A DNA stretch of 64,000 bases from Jejuia sp043557195 (GCA_043557195.1 CP121314.1:1798001-1862000), one strand, 5' to 3'. Shown: positions 35,054-45,203, counted from the first letter of the stretch. Numbers and translations: made by a program. Notes: a model not told the origin generated them from the sequence alone.

Positions 35054-35905
35054 TTAATTTAATGCGATATTATCAATAAGTCTAATTTCGCCAGCGTACA
35101 CCGCAATAAATGCGCGATACTTTTTTTTGTTTGATTTTCGTTTTACTGGTTTTAAGGTTTTGGTATCAGCAATTAAAAAATATTCGAGATCTAACAAATC
35201 ATGCTTTTTAAACTGATTCTCAACCCATTCCACTACTTTAGTAGCACTTTTTGTGCCAAATTTGACTTTGGCAGTTTTTAGCGTTCTATATATAAAAGGA
35301 GCCGCATCTTTATATTTTGGTTCTAAGCGAGTGTTGCGTGAACTCATAGCCAAACCATTAGTTTCTCGATGAATTTTACAGCCAACAATTTTCACAGGTA
35401 TATCGTGTTTTTCGACAAGCTTTTTGATAATTTGTAGTTGCTGAAAATCTTTTTCTCCAAAATAAGCTTTATGCGGTTTTACTATTTCAAAGAAACGCTT
35501 CACGATAGTACCAACGCCGTCAAAATGTCCGTGTCGAAATTTACCCTCCATTTCAAACTCTAAACCATCAAAATCAAAAGCTTCAGAAACTGTATTGCCT
35601 TCATATATGTCTTCTACTGTTGGGGCATAAACTATTATATCTGTTTTACTAACAGTTTCTAATAACTTAACATCACTTTCTAACGTTCTGGGGTACTTTT
35701 CTAAATCGGTTTTGTTATCAAACTGCGTAGGGTTTACAAATATGCTAACAACGGCAATATCATTTTCTTTTAATGCTCTAATTACCAGTTGTAAATGCCC
35801 TTCATGAAGTGCACCCATGGTAGGCACCATTCCAACGGATAAGTTTTTAGATTTTAATGCATCGACAGCATCATTTATCTTATTTTTTTTGGTGTAAATT
35901 TTCAC
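35054..35905 (-). CDS. panC: Pantothenate synthetase (pantoate-beta-alanine ligase)
   Basis: ATP-dependent condensation of pantoate with beta-alanine. 283 residues with the nucleotidyltransferase motif VPTMGALHEGHLQLV at about 24-38, FVNPTQF, GEKDFQQLQIIKKLV and MSSRNTRL. First gene of panC-panD-flippase on the minus strand, divergent from the glycogen-synthase-like gene. A perfect -7 box (TAAGTTTG on the minus strand) is at 35930-35937. Confidence 0.97.
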   Translation of the reverse strand: MKIYTKKNKINDAVDALKSKNLSVGMVPTMGALHEGHLQLVIRALKENDIAVVSIFVNPTQFDNKTDLEKYPRTLESDVKLLETVSKTDIIVYAPTVEDIYEGNTVSEAFDFDGLEFEMEGKFRHGHFDGVGTIVKRFFEIVKPHKAYFGEKDFQQLQIIKKLVEKHDIPVKIVGCKIHRETNGLAMSSRNTRLEPKYKDAAPFIYRTLKTAKVKFGTKSATKVVEWVENQFKKHDLLDLEYFLIADTKTLKPVKRKSNKKKYRAFIAVYAGEIRLIDNIALN

Positions 35906-35929
35906 AGTTTAATAAAAAATTAACGGGTG

Positions 35930-35937
35930 CAAACTTA
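35930..35937 (-). promoter_or_regulatory. -7 box of the panC operon
   Basis: Reads TAAGTTTG on the minus strand, a perfect TAnnTTTG, 25 bp before the panC ATG. With the plus-strand box at 35969 it forms a compact divergent promoter region. Confidence 0.5.
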
Positions 35938-35968
35938 TGATTTTACGGGGACTTTGCATAAATTTTTG

Positions 35969-35976
35969 TACTTTTG
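35969..35976 (+). promoter_or_regulatory. -7 box of the glycogen-synthase-like gene
   Basis: TACTTTTG followed by C, a perfect Bacteroidota TAnnTTTG box 38 bp before the ATG at 36015. Confidence 0.55.
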
Positions 35977-36014
35977 CGTGTTTTTATTTTTGAATTTCCA
36001 AAAGCAAACCATAT

Positions 36015-36824
36015 ATGAAAGATAAGAGGATATTGTATGTATCATCTGAAGTAGTGCCTTATTTACCAGAAACAGAAATTTCTTCAATGTCGTTCGAGGC
36101 ACCTAGAATGGTTAATCAACAAGGTGGTCAAATCCGAATTTTTATGCCACGGTATGGTAATATTAATGAAAGAAGGCATCAATTGCATGAAGTTATCAGG
36201 TTATCAGGAATTAACTTGGTAATAAACGACTTAGACATGCCTTTGATTATAAAGGTAGCCTCAATACCAAAAGAGCGTATTCAAGTTTACTTTATAGATA
36301 ACGACGAATATTTTAAAAGAAAAGCGACATTAACTGATGAAAACGGAGAGTTGTTTTCTGACAACGATGAACGTGCTATTTTCTTTGCAAAAGGCGTTAT
36401 TGAAACAGTTAAGAAATTAAACTGGGCTCCAGACATCATACATGTTCATGGTTGGCTAGCATCTTTATTGCCTCTATATTTAAGAGAATACTATAAAGAT
36501 GAGCCTCTTTTTAATGAAAGCAAAATAGTAACTTCTGTATACAATCAAAGTTTTAACAATACGTTAAACAAAGATATGGTCAATAAGATTAAATTTGACA
36601 ACATAAACGAAGAAGCTATAAAGCCATTAGAGGAGCCTACGTATAATAATTTAATGCAAGTGGCTGTAGATTACTCTGATGCTTTAATTATAGGATCTGA
36701 AGTTTTACCCGAAAATTTAGAAACATATATTAAAGATTCCAATAAACCTGTATTGGAATATAAAAGTAAAGACGAATTTGGTGAAGCCTACACTCAGTTT
36801 TTTAATACTGAAGTTTTAGGTTAA
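36015..36824 (+). CDS. Half-size glycogen/starch synthase homologue (GT5 N-terminal domain only)
   Basis: 269 residues matching only the N-terminal Rossmann domain of GlgA: RILYVSSEVVPYLPE at the start, IRIFMPRYGNINERRH, FCNDNDEY-like FIDNDEYFKRK, FFAKGVIETVKKLNWAPDIIHVHGWLASL and VTSVYNQSF. Full GlgA is about 480 residues with a second GT-B domain, absent here. The ADP-glucose-binding KTGGLADV motif near the N-terminus is replaced by PETEISSMSFE. It is therefore unlikely to be a working synthase; a regulatory or binding role is possible. The same half-gene beside panC and a DUF4270 gene is, as I recall, common in Flavobacteriaceae, so it is not a recent truncation. Confidence 0.85.
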   Translation: MKDKRILYVSSEVVPYLPETEISSMSFEAPRMVNQQGGQIRIFMPRYGNINERRHQLHEVIRLSGINLVINDLDMPLIIKVASIPKERIQVYFIDNDEYFKRKATLTDENGELFSDNDERAIFFAKGVIETVKKLNWAPDIIHVHGWLASLLPLYLREYYKDEPLFNESKIVTSVYNQSFNNTLNKDMVNKIKFDNINEEAIKPLEEPTYNNLMQVAVDYSDALIIGSEVLPENLETYIKDSNKPVLEYKSKDEFGEAYTQFFNTEVLG

Positions 36825-36846
36825 TACTAGTCGTACTTAAAGATTT

Positions 36847-38586
36847 ATGAAGAAGATATTTAAAGCCCTAAATTGCATTGTTGCAATCTCATTAGTTTTA
36901 TTGGCAATAAGTTGTGATAAAGACTATAGCTCTATTGAGAGTGATGTTCTAGGTGAAAATAATTTTAATTTTAATGCTGAAGAACTTGAAATCCAAATTA
37001 AAACTTATAACACGAATTTAAAAGGCCAACAGATAAATGGTTTGTCTTCTAATCTTCTAGGGTATTTTGATGACCCTATTTACGGAGAAACCACTGCAAG
37101 TATAGTTACTCAAGTTATACCTACTAGTTTTGCTACAAATACTTCTGAAATGTTTGGTGTTAATCCAAAAGTAGAATCTGTTACCTTAACTATTCCATTC
37201 TTTAGTACACAGATTGGCGTTGATGCTGAAGGGAAACCAGAATACAAATTAGATTCCTTGTTTGTTGAAAATAACGATCCAGCTAATATTAAACCAATAA
37301 AGCTAACTATTTACGAAAACAAATTTTTTCTAAGGAATTTTAATCCGAACGATCCTGATAGCAATTCCCAAAATTATTTTTCTAAAGCTGACGCCTCAAT
37401 TAATTCTATTGATAATTTTGCTGAAATAGAAGGTAGTATAATTAATTTTGATGATCACGTTGGTTTTACATTTTACGATGGATCTTTTCTACCAGATGCA
37501 AATGCTAGAGAAGTGACAAGCGGTACAGGATTAGATGAAAGCACCAACTATTTACCTCCAGCTCAAGAAATAGAATTAGCCACAACTGAAGATAGTAAAG
37601 CTTATTGGAAATCCTTAATCTTAGATCAAGCAGGCCTTCCTACTTTAAGCAATGCAAACAATTTTTATAATCATTTTAGAGGGTTGTATTTAAAAGCTGC
37701 TGCCGAAAATAATAATGGTAGTATGGTGTTATTGAATCTAGCAAATAGCGCAGCAACTATAACTATTAACTACTCAAGTGATGACGGAGATGACGATGAC
37801 AGCGATAGGGAAACCGGGAGTTACGTATTAAATTTTAATGGAAATAGGTTAAATACTTTTATTAACAATTTTGATTCTAATATCCTCCCTACAACGCCTG
37901 ACACAACCAATGGGGATCAAAAACTTTATTTGAAAGGAACAGAGGGCTCAATGGCAGTTATAGAATTATTTAGTGGTATGGTAGATTGTGATGGTGATGG
38001 GCAAATGAACGATAATGCATTGGACTGTTTCAAAAAGAGATTCAGAAAAACTGATGAAAATGGAGAATTTATAGTAATAAATGAGCAATATCAATTAAAG
38101 CGTCTTATTAATGAAGCTCATTTAACTATTTACGAAGATGAATCGATTGGTAACCCTGAAGACCCTAATGGTAATGACTACCATGCTTACGATAGGCTTT
38201 ACATTTATAATCTTGAAAATAACAGTCCAATATTAGATTATAATTCTGATCCCACCATTGAAGCTTCTAATCCTTTAATTTCTAGAAGATTTAGTCTAGG
38301 AACCAGAATAGTAGATGAAGAAGGCAATGCTAAATACAAAATTAAAGTAACAGATTTATTAAATAATATTTTAGCTCGTAATATTGACAATTCAAAATTA
38401 GGATTGGTTTTAACCAATAATGTTAATATAAATCAAAGTTCGAATCTTCTTAATAATAATGGTGAAGTAAACGGCATTCCTTCTACAGCAGTCATTACTG
38501 CAAGAGGAACTGTTCTTCATGGTAGCAACAGCAGTAATAATGATAAGAAATTACGCTTAGAAGTGTTTTTTACAGAAGGGAAGTAA
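36847..38586 (+). CDS. DUF4270 lipoprotein
   Basis: 579 residues. Lipoprotein signal ending LLAISC at about residues 18-23, followed by DKDYSSIESDVLGENNF, the hallmark start of DUF4270. Beta-rich body with ETTASIVTQVIPT, KPIKLTIYENKFF, an acidic insert DDGDDDDSDRE near 320, LKGTEGSMAVIELF and LNEAHLTIYED-like EAHLTIYEDES. It ends VITARGTVLHGSN...LRLEVFFTEGK. Presumably outer-membrane or surface anchored; function unknown. It is 22 bp after the half-glycogen-synthase gene and 140 bp before glmS. Confidence 0.88.
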   Translation: MKKIFKALNCIVAISLVLLAISCDKDYSSIESDVLGENNFNFNAEELEIQIKTYNTNLKGQQINGLSSNLLGYFDDPIYGETTASIVTQVIPTSFATNTSEMFGVNPKVESVTLTIPFFSTQIGVDAEGKPEYKLDSLFVENNDPANIKPIKLTIYENKFFLRNFNPNDPDSNSQNYFSKADASINSIDNFAEIEGSIINFDDHVGFTFYDGSFLPDANAREVTSGTGLDESTNYLPPAQEIELATTEDSKAYWKSLILDQAGLPTLSNANNFYNHFRGLYLKAAAENNNGSMVLLNLANSAATITINYSSDDGDDDDSDRETGSYVLNFNGNRLNTFINNFDSNILPTTPDTTNGDQKLYLKGTEGSMAVIELFSGMVDCDGDGQMNDNALDCFKKRFRKTDENGEFIVINEQYQLKRLINEAHLTIYEDESIGNPEDPNGNDYHAYDRLYIYNLENNSPILDYNSDPTIEASNPLISRRFSLGTRIVDEEGNAKYKIKVTDLLNNILARNIDNSKLGLVLTNNVNINQSSNLLNNNGEVNGIPSTAVITARGTVLHGSNSSNNDKKLRLEVFFTEGK

Positions 38587-38726
38587 TCATGCCAAAAGCA
38601 TTCTTTTCAAGATGTAAACTGATTTTTATCGTAGAAAACTACACGTTCGTATAATTAATTACAGTAGATAAATATTTATTTTACATATTTGCCCCTTATT
38701 AAATAACCCCAAAATCAAATAAAATT

Positions 38727-40574
38727 ATGTGTGGAATTGTTGGATATATTGGACATAGAGATGCATACCCAATTGTTATAGAAGGTCTTAAACGATTAGA
38801 ATATAGAGGATATGATAGCGCAGGTATCGCTCTATATGACGGTACAGAATTAAAAGTTTCAAAAACCAAAGGGAAAGTATCTGATCTAGAAGAACGTGTT
38901 GAAAGTCAAATATCCAAATCGGGAAATCTCGGTATAGGCCATACTCGTTGGGCCACTCATGGTGTGCCAAATGATATAAACTCCCACCCTCATGTATCAA
39001 ACTCTGGGGAACTTGTAATTATTCATAATGGAATTATAGAAAATTATGAGTCTTTAAAACAAGAGTTAATTAAAAGAGGCTATACTTTTCATTCAGATAC
39101 CGACACAGAAGTGCTTATCAATTTAATAGAGGAGGTAAAAACCAAAGAGAATGTTAAGCTAGGTAAAGCAGTACAAATTGCTTTAAATCAAGTTGTAGGC
39201 GCTTATGCAATCGCTGTTTTTGATAAAAACAAACCAGAAGAAGTAGTTGTGGCCCGCTTAGGCAGCCCCCTCGCCGTGGGTATTGGTGAAGATGAATTTT
39301 TTATTGCTAGCGATGCTTCTCCATTTATAGAATACACAAAAAATGCCATATATCTTGAAGATGAAGAAATGGCTATTATTAGATTCCACAAAGGTATTAA
39401 AGTTAGAAAAATCAAAGATGATTCTCTGGTTGACCCTTATATTCAAGAGCTACAACTTAATCTAGAGCAAATTGAAAAAGGGGGTTACGAACACTTTATG
39501 CTTAAAGAAATTCATGAACAGCCTAAAGCTATAACCGATACTTACAGAGGGAGATTATTAAGAGACGAAGCCATTATAAAAATGGCTGGAGTTGAAGATA
39601 ATATGAAAAAATTCCTCAACGCCAATCGAATTATAATTGTAGCTTGCGGTACATCATGGCATGCTGGATTGGTTGCAGAATATATTTTTGAAGACCTTGC
39701 AAGAATTCCAGTAGAAGTAGAATATGCATCAGAATTTAGATATAGAAACCCCGTTATTACTGAAAATGACGTGTTAATAGCTATTTCTCAATCTGGAGAA
39801 ACGGCAGATACTTTAGCAGCTATAAAAATGGCAAAATCTAAAGGTGCATTTGTTTTTGGAGTATGTAATGTTGTTGGGTCATCAATAGCTAGAGAAAGTG
39901 ATGCTGGTGCTTACACACATGCAGGTCCTGAAATTGGTGTTGCCTCAACTAAGGCATTTACTACTCAAATTACTGTTTTATCGTTAATAGCACTTCGTTT
40001 AGCAAGAGCTAAAGGCACAATTTCTAGTTCTGATTTTAGAAACTATTTATTAGAAATGGAAATGATTCCTGCAAAAGTAGAAAAAGCATTAGAATCAGAT
40101 GCTCATATTCAAGCCGTTTCAAAGATTTATAAAGATTCGGCTAATTTCTTGTATTTAGGTAGAGGATATAATTTCCCTGTTGCTCTGGAAGGCGCCTTAA
40201 AACTTAAAGAGATATCATATATCCATGCAGAAGGTTACCCAGCTGCTGAAATGAAACATGGGCCAATCGCCCTAATTGATGAAAATATGCCTATTGTTGT
40301 TATTGCAACAAAAGCAGAACATTACGACAAAGTAATAAGTAATATTCAAGAAATTAAATCTAGAAAAGGGAAAATAATTGGGGTTATCACAGAAGGGGAT
40401 ACTGTTGTTCGAGAGTTAGCTGACCATGTTATTGAAGTTCCCGATACTATTGAGGCTTTATCTCCATTATTAACTACAATTCCTTTACAACTATTATCTT
40501 ACCATATAGCAGTAATGCTAGATAAAAACGTAGATCAACCGCGAAATCTTGCGAAATCGGTTACAGTTGAATAA
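38727..40574 (+). CDS. glmS: Glucosamine-fructose-6-phosphate aminotransferase (isomerizing)
   Basis: Makes glucosamine-6-phosphate from fructose-6-phosphate and glutamine, the entry to peptidoglycan and LPS amino sugars. 615 residues. The N-terminal glutaminase domain begins MCGIVGYIGHRDA, with Cys2 as nucleophile after Met removal, and has HTRWATHG and DTEVLINL. Two SIS sugar-isomerase domains follow (ACGTSWHAGLVAEY, ISQSGETADTLAA; YLGRGYNFPVALEGALKLKEI). It ends with the conserved PRNLAKSVTVE. No glmS ribozyme was seen in the 140-bp leader. A strong terminator follows. Confidence 0.98.
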   Translation: MCGIVGYIGHRDAYPIVIEGLKRLEYRGYDSAGIALYDGTELKVSKTKGKVSDLEERVESQISKSGNLGIGHTRWATHGVPNDINSHPHVSNSGELVIIHNGIIENYESLKQELIKRGYTFHSDTDTEVLINLIEEVKTKENVKLGKAVQIALNQVVGAYAIAVFDKNKPEEVVVARLGSPLAVGIGEDEFFIASDASPFIEYTKNAIYLEDEEMAIIRFHKGIKVRKIKDDSLVDPYIQELQLNLEQIEKGGYEHFMLKEIHEQPKAITDTYRGRLLRDEAIIKMAGVEDNMKKFLNANRIIIVACGTSWHAGLVAEYIFEDLARIPVEVEYASEFRYRNPVITENDVLIAISQSGETADTLAAIKMAKSKGAFVFGVCNVVGSSIARESDAGAYTHAGPEIGVASTKAFTTQITVLSLIALRLARAKGTISSSDFRNYLLEMEMIPAKVEKALESDAHIQAVSKIYKDSANFLYLGRGYNFPVALEGALKLKEISYIHAEGYPAAEMKHGPIALIDENMPIVVIATKAEHYDKVISNIQEIKSRKGKIIGVITEGDTVVRELADHVIEVPDTIEALSPLLTTIPLQLLSYHIAVMLDKNVDQPRNLAKSVTVE

Positions 40575-40586
40575 CAATATATAAAA

Positions 40587-40610
40587 CAAGGATTAAAAAT
40601 TTAATCCTTG
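40587..40610 (+). terminator. Terminator of glmS
   Basis: CAAGGATTAA (40587-40596), loop AAAT, TTAATCCTTG (40601-40610), then CTTTATTTTA. Perfect 10-bp stem, 12 bp after the stop. Confidence 0.85.
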
Positions 40611-40779
40611 CTTTATTTTACTTATCCTCATTTTTACAGCTACTTTATTACTGAAAATTTAAATTTTAACGCATTTTTTTATTAAAATCTACTATGCGTG
40701 CATAATTTTTTTATATTTTTAGCCCGAACATGCCTATTAGCGAAGTAGGTATACTCCTAAATTTAACTAGTTAATATAA

Positions 40780-43635
40780 ATGAAGACAATTCTCAAGCTT
40801 ACCTTGTTTTTGTTTTGTGCGATAACTTATGCGCAAACAACAATTACTGGAACCGTTAATGATGATAACGGCCAGCCCATTCCTGGAGCCAACGTTATTA
40901 TTGTTGGAACAACAACGGGTACAGTAACCGATTTTGATGGTGGTTTCACACTAACATCAAACCAAAACCCTCCCTTTACCATTCAGGTTAGTAGTGTTGG
41001 TTTCGAAACATTTTCACAAGAAATAACAGCAAACAATCAAAAAATTGATGTTGTCCTTAATGAAGGAACTGCTTTAGATGAAGTGGTAATTTCTGCATCA
41101 AGAACTCCAGAACGTATTTTTGAATCACCAGTGACAATTGAGCGTTACGGGCTAAAGTCTATCAAAAATACCGCTTCAGCAGAATTTTATGATGGCTTAG
41201 AAAACTTAAAAGGTGTTGATATCAACACTAACAGTTTAACATTTAAATCTATTAATACCAGAGGTTTTGCAACTTTTGCAAATACACGTTTTATGCAACG
41301 TGTTGACGGAATGGATAATGCAGCACCCGCACTAAACTTCCCGCTTGGAAATTTATTGGGCATGGTAGAAACTGATGTGCAAAGTGTAGAATTACTTCCT
41401 GGAGCCGCATCTGCATTATATGGTGCAAATGCCTTTAATGGTATTTTGTTTATGACCAGTAAAAGTCCTTTTGATCATTCTGGGATAAGCGGCTATGTAA
41501 AAGGTGGTGTAACATCTCAAGAAGCCGCTGGTAATAATCAATATAAAGATTATGGTATTAGAGTTGCTCACAAGTTCAATGAGAAATTTGCTGCAAAAGT
41601 AAACTTCAGCTATTTACAAGGAACAGATTGGGTTGCTAATGATACTAGAGGAAAAGATAGAAACAGTACATTTATTAAATCAAATAGCACACGCGAAAAC
41701 GATATTGACTATGACGGAGTTAATGTTTATGGAGACCTAGTTTCTACTAATCTAAGGAATGTAAAAGAAAGCCCAACTTTTTTACAAGGACTTGCTGCCG
41801 CAGGAATTAATCCTGCTGTTGCAAATTTAGTACCAGATGTAAATGTGAGTAGAACAGGTTATGACGAAGCAGATTTAACAAATTACGACGCCAAAAGTAT
41901 AAAAGCAGATTGGGGATTATTCTTCCGCCCTTGGGAAAATGATTTTGAGATTCAATACGTTGGAAAGATAGGTTCTGGGTCTACAATTTATCAAGGTTCT
42001 AATAGATACTCTATCAAAAATTTCTTCTTACAACAACATAAATTAGAAATAAAGAATGATAATTTCTTTATTAGAGGTTATGTTACTGCTGATAATGCTG
42101 GTGATTCTTACGATATGGTATTTACAGGTGTAAATATTAATAGACAATGGAAATCAGACAATCAATGGTTTGGTGAATATGCTGGCGCTTTCATTCAAGG
42201 AACATTGGCTGGCTTAAATGCAGATCAAGCTCACGCAGCTGCAAGACAAGCAGCGGATATAGGAAGATTTGAACCAGGGACGCCAGAGTTTCAACGTGCT
42301 TTTGAAACTGTAACTAACGATCCGGATATATTAACCGGAAGTCAACTTAAGGATGAATCTAAAATCTATCATTCTGATGCTAATTATAATTTTAGTCATT
42401 TAACTGACTTTGCTGAAATTCAAGTTGGGGGGTCTTACAGAAAGTATGTACTTAATTCATTTGGATCAATATATACAGATGGAGAGAGTGAAATACCTTA
42501 TTCTGAAGTTGGACTTTACACTCAAATTCAAAAGAAATTTTTGGAAGATGATCGCTTAAAAGTAACTGCTTCAATGCGATATGACAAGTCAGAATTATTT
42601 GATGCATTTTTATCACCTAGGATTTCATTAGGGTATAACATTGGAGAAGATAACAATCATAATGTAAGAGCATCGTTCCAAACAGGATTTAGAAACCCAG
42701 ATACACAAGCCTTATATATTGGGTTTAATGTCGGTCCAATTACTTTACTAGGAAGTGCATTTGACAATCCGGAGCGTTTTAGCAGAACTGTGAGCGGTAC
42801 TCAAATATCGCCTACTGGTCAAGCTATTTTAGGTACAGACACATTTACTTATAACGGAACTGGAGCTTACAACAATTCTTTCACCAGAAGTTCTGTAACA
42901 GCGTTTGCAGCATCGCAAAACCCAGCAGATTTACAAATTGCAAATCCAGGTTTAGTAAATCCTGAGCAAGTTAGCTCTTTTGAGGTGGGATACCGAGGTA
43001 AATTAGACAGAGTTATTGTTGATTTTAGTGCTTATTACAATCAATATCAAGATTTTATTACAACGGTTGATGTAGTAAACCCTTACTATGGAGATGTTGA
43101 ACTGTCGCAAACTTTCCCTGTTGGCGGGAATCCTACTCCATTAGCTGTAATTGCCTTGGCCAATAGTGATTTTCAAGCTTATAGAGCTTACACCAATACA
43201 ACAGAAGAAGTTAATTCCTATGGGGCATCTTTAGGAGTATCAACTAAAGTTTTTGGTGATTTTGACTTAGGAGCCAATTATACGTATGCTAAACTAGATT
43301 TTGATAGACAAGCAAATTCTGACTTCCAAACTAACTTCAACACTCCAGAGCATAAGTTTAAAGCTACTTTTGGAAATACTGATTTATTCAAAAACTTTGG
43401 TTTTAATCTTGCTTGGAGATGGAGTGATAATTACGTTTGGGAAGCCTCTTTCTTAACTGCTGATGTACCAGCATATCATGTTTTAGATGCACAAATAAAC
43501 TTTAGAGTACCAAGTTTAAAATCGTCCTTCAAGGCTGGAGCTACTAATCTTTTAGGAGATGAATACTTCACAGCTGCTGGAACTGGATTTATCGGGTCTC
43601 AATACTATGTGTCTTGGACAATTAATAACCTATAA
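40780..43635 (+). CDS. TonB-dependent receptor with carboxypeptidase-regulatory-like domain
   Basis: 951 residues. Signal peptide (MKTILKLTLFLFCAITYAQ), CarboxypepD_reg-like domain at about 22-105 (ITGTVNDDNGQPIPGANVII), plug domain at about 110-225 (INTRGFATFANTRFMQRVDGM, LLPGAASALYGANAFNG), then a 22-strand barrel ending in YYVSWTINNL. It lacks the usual SusC signature context and there is no susD next to it. The partner is the GDSL lipoprotein 10 bp downstream, which suggests uptake of a lipid or ester and its cleavage at the surface. A TATTTTTA box at 40714-40721 is a possible -7 element. Confidence 0.92.
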   Translation: MKTILKLTLFLFCAITYAQTTITGTVNDDNGQPIPGANVIIVGTTTGTVTDFDGGFTLTSNQNPPFTIQVSSVGFETFSQEITANNQKIDVVLNEGTALDEVVISASRTPERIFESPVTIERYGLKSIKNTASAEFYDGLENLKGVDINTNSLTFKSINTRGFATFANTRFMQRVDGMDNAAPALNFPLGNLLGMVETDVQSVELLPGAASALYGANAFNGILFMTSKSPFDHSGISGYVKGGVTSQEAAGNNQYKDYGIRVAHKFNEKFAAKVNFSYLQGTDWVANDTRGKDRNSTFIKSNSTRENDIDYDGVNVYGDLVSTNLRNVKESPTFLQGLAAAGINPAVANLVPDVNVSRTGYDEADLTNYDAKSIKADWGLFFRPWENDFEIQYVGKIGSGSTIYQGSNRYSIKNFFLQQHKLEIKNDNFFIRGYVTADNAGDSYDMVFTGVNINRQWKSDNQWFGEYAGAFIQGTLAGLNADQAHAAARQAADIGRFEPGTPEFQRAFETVTNDPDILTGSQLKDESKIYHSDANYNFSHLTDFAEIQVGGSYRKYVLNSFGSIYTDGESEIPYSEVGLYTQIQKKFLEDDRLKVTASMRYDKSELFDAFLSPRISLGYNIGEDNNHNVRASFQTGFRNPDTQALYIGFNVGPITLLGSAFDNPERFSRTVSGTQISPTGQAILGTDTFTYNGTGAYNNSFTRSSVTAFAASQNPADLQIANPGLVNPEQVSSFEVGYRGKLDRVIVDFSAYYNQYQDFITTVDVVNPYYGDVELSQTFPVGGNPTPLAVIALANSDFQAYRAYTNTTEEVNSYGASLGVSTKVFGDFDLGANYTYAKLDFDRQANSDFQTNFNTPEHKFKATFGNTDLFKNFGFNLAWRWSDNYVWEASFLTADVPAYHVLDAQINFRVPSLKSSFKAGATNLLGDEYFTAAGTGFIGSQYYVSWTINNL

Positions 43636-43645
43636 AAAAGAAACT

Positions 43646-45178
43646 ATGAAATTTAAATATATATCCCTTTTCGCACTCTTAATTGGTTTTTTATCATGTG
43701 AAGATGTAGAAAGTCCAATTCCAGAAGAAGTTGTATTACCAGAATTAACAACAGGAACGGCAGATTTCTCAAACTATGTGGCTGTTGGAGCTTCTTTTAC
43801 TGCTGGATTTACAGATGGCGCATTATTTAAAGCAAGTCAAGAAAATTCATTCCCAAATATTTTGTCACAACAATTTGCAAAATTAGGTGGAGGTGCATTC
43901 AATCAGCCTTTAATGAATGATAATATTGGAGGACTACTTATTGGTGGTATGACTAACCCTAGATTTCAACCTAGGTTATTTTTTAATGGTGCTGGACCAG
44001 TAAGATTACCTGCAACTCCTACTACTGAAGGAGCAGCAAGTATAGGAGGTACTTTTCATAATATGGGTGTCCCAGGAGCCAAAAGCTTTCATTTATTATT
44101 TAATGGTCTTGGTAACCCAGCAAATTTAGCGTTAGGACTTGCAAATCCATATTATGTTCGTATGGCTACTAGCCCTACAGCAACAGTATTAGGTGATGCC
44201 ATGGCGCAAAATCCAACGTTTTTCACGCTTTCTGAAGTTGGTGGAAATGATGTATTGGGGTTTGCCACATCTGGTGGAGATGGTTCAAACTCAATAACGG
44301 ATTCAGCCACTTTTGATGCTTCATTTAATGCTTTGGTTAGCACTTTAACTTCAAACGGTGCAAAAGGTGTTGTAACAAATGTACCTTACGTTACAGATTT
44401 ACCATTTTTTACAACGGTACCAAATAACGCATTAGTTTTAGACGCTGCTACCGCTGGTCAATTAACGGCTGTATTTCAAGCTGTGAGTGGTATTTTTCTT
44501 CAAGGCGCAATATTACAGGGTGTTCCACCTGCTCAAGCACAAGCTTTAGCTGCTCAATATGCAATTACCTTTAACGAAGGCCCGAATAGATGGATTATTG
44601 ATGTTCCTGTTACGCAAACTAATCCATTAGGGTTTAGACAGATGACGGAGGAAGAACTATTGGTTTTAAGTATAGATCAAGCGGCTTTGGCGCAAGGTTA
44701 TGGTACCGTAGCTTTAACACCGCAAGTGTTACAAGTTTTAGGTTTATTACAACAAGGAGGAACGCCAACACCCGAGCAAGCAGGGTTAGTCATTTCTGCC
44801 GTTAACGGTATAGATGATAAAGATGCCTTGGATGCTGATGAGCTTGCTGAAATTAAAACTGCAACTGATGCCTACAATGCTACGATAGCGAGTGTAGCAG
44901 GTTCTAACGAAAGCATCGCTTTAGTAGATTTAAATGCAATTCTTAGCGAAGTAGCAAGCACTGGAGTTAATTTTGATGGCTTTAATCTGACAGCAAATTT
45001 AGTTACTGGAGGTGCAATTAGTTTAGACGGTATTCACCTTAATGCTAGAGGTTATGCGTTTATGGCTAATAAATTTTTAGAAGCTATAGACGAATCTTTC
45101 GGTTCAAACTTTATAGAATCTGGAAATGTTGCTAAAGCAAATAATTACCCAACTAATTATTCGCCTACGTTGCAATAA
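43646..45178 (+). CDS. SGNH/GDSL-type lipolytic lipoprotein
   Basis: 510 residues from ATG 43646, which opens the lipoprotein signal MKFKYISLFALLIGFLSC with Cys18. The open frame reaches back to 43559, but those 29 extra codons overlap the receptor gene and would block the signal. Esterase blocks: block I VAVGASFTAGFTDGA (Ser nucleophile; GDSL reads GASF), block III EVGGNDVLGF, block V DGIHLNARGYAFMANKFLEAI with the Asp-x-x-His pair. A long insert rich in Ala/Gln (LQGAILQGVPPAQAQALAAQ) lies between. It follows the TonB receptor by 10 bp, so the two are co-expressed and probably act on the same substrate. Confidence 0.9.
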   Translation: MKFKYISLFALLIGFLSCEDVESPIPEEVVLPELTTGTADFSNYVAVGASFTAGFTDGALFKASQENSFPNILSQQFAKLGGGAFNQPLMNDNIGGLLIGGMTNPRFQPRLFFNGAGPVRLPATPTTEGAASIGGTFHNMGVPGAKSFHLLFNGLGNPANLALGLANPYYVRMATSPTATVLGDAMAQNPTFFTLSEVGGNDVLGFATSGGDGSNSITDSATFDASFNALVSTLTSNGAKGVVTNVPYVTDLPFFTTVPNNALVLDAATAGQLTAVFQAVSGIFLQGAILQGVPPAQAQALAAQYAITFNEGPNRWIIDVPVTQTNPLGFRQMTEEELLVLSIDQAALAQGYGTVALTPQVLQVLGLLQQGGTPTPEQAGLVISAVNGIDDKDALDADELAEIKTATDAYNATIASVAGSNESIALVDLNAILSEVASTGVNFDGFNLTANLVTGGAISLDGIHLNARGYAFMANKFLEAIDESFGSNFIESGNVAKANNYPTNYSPTLQ

Positions 45179-45203
45179 CTCAAATAAATCTTTTCAATAT
45201 AAT

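Noticed and set aside
36015..36824. Frameshifted or truncated glgA
   Set aside because: No second glgA domain follows in any frame; the next gene is a DUF4270 lipoprotein with its own start, so this is a complete short gene.
38587..38726. glmS ribozyme
   Set aside because: The 140-bp leader is AT-rich and has none of the conserved ribozyme core; it is also too short.
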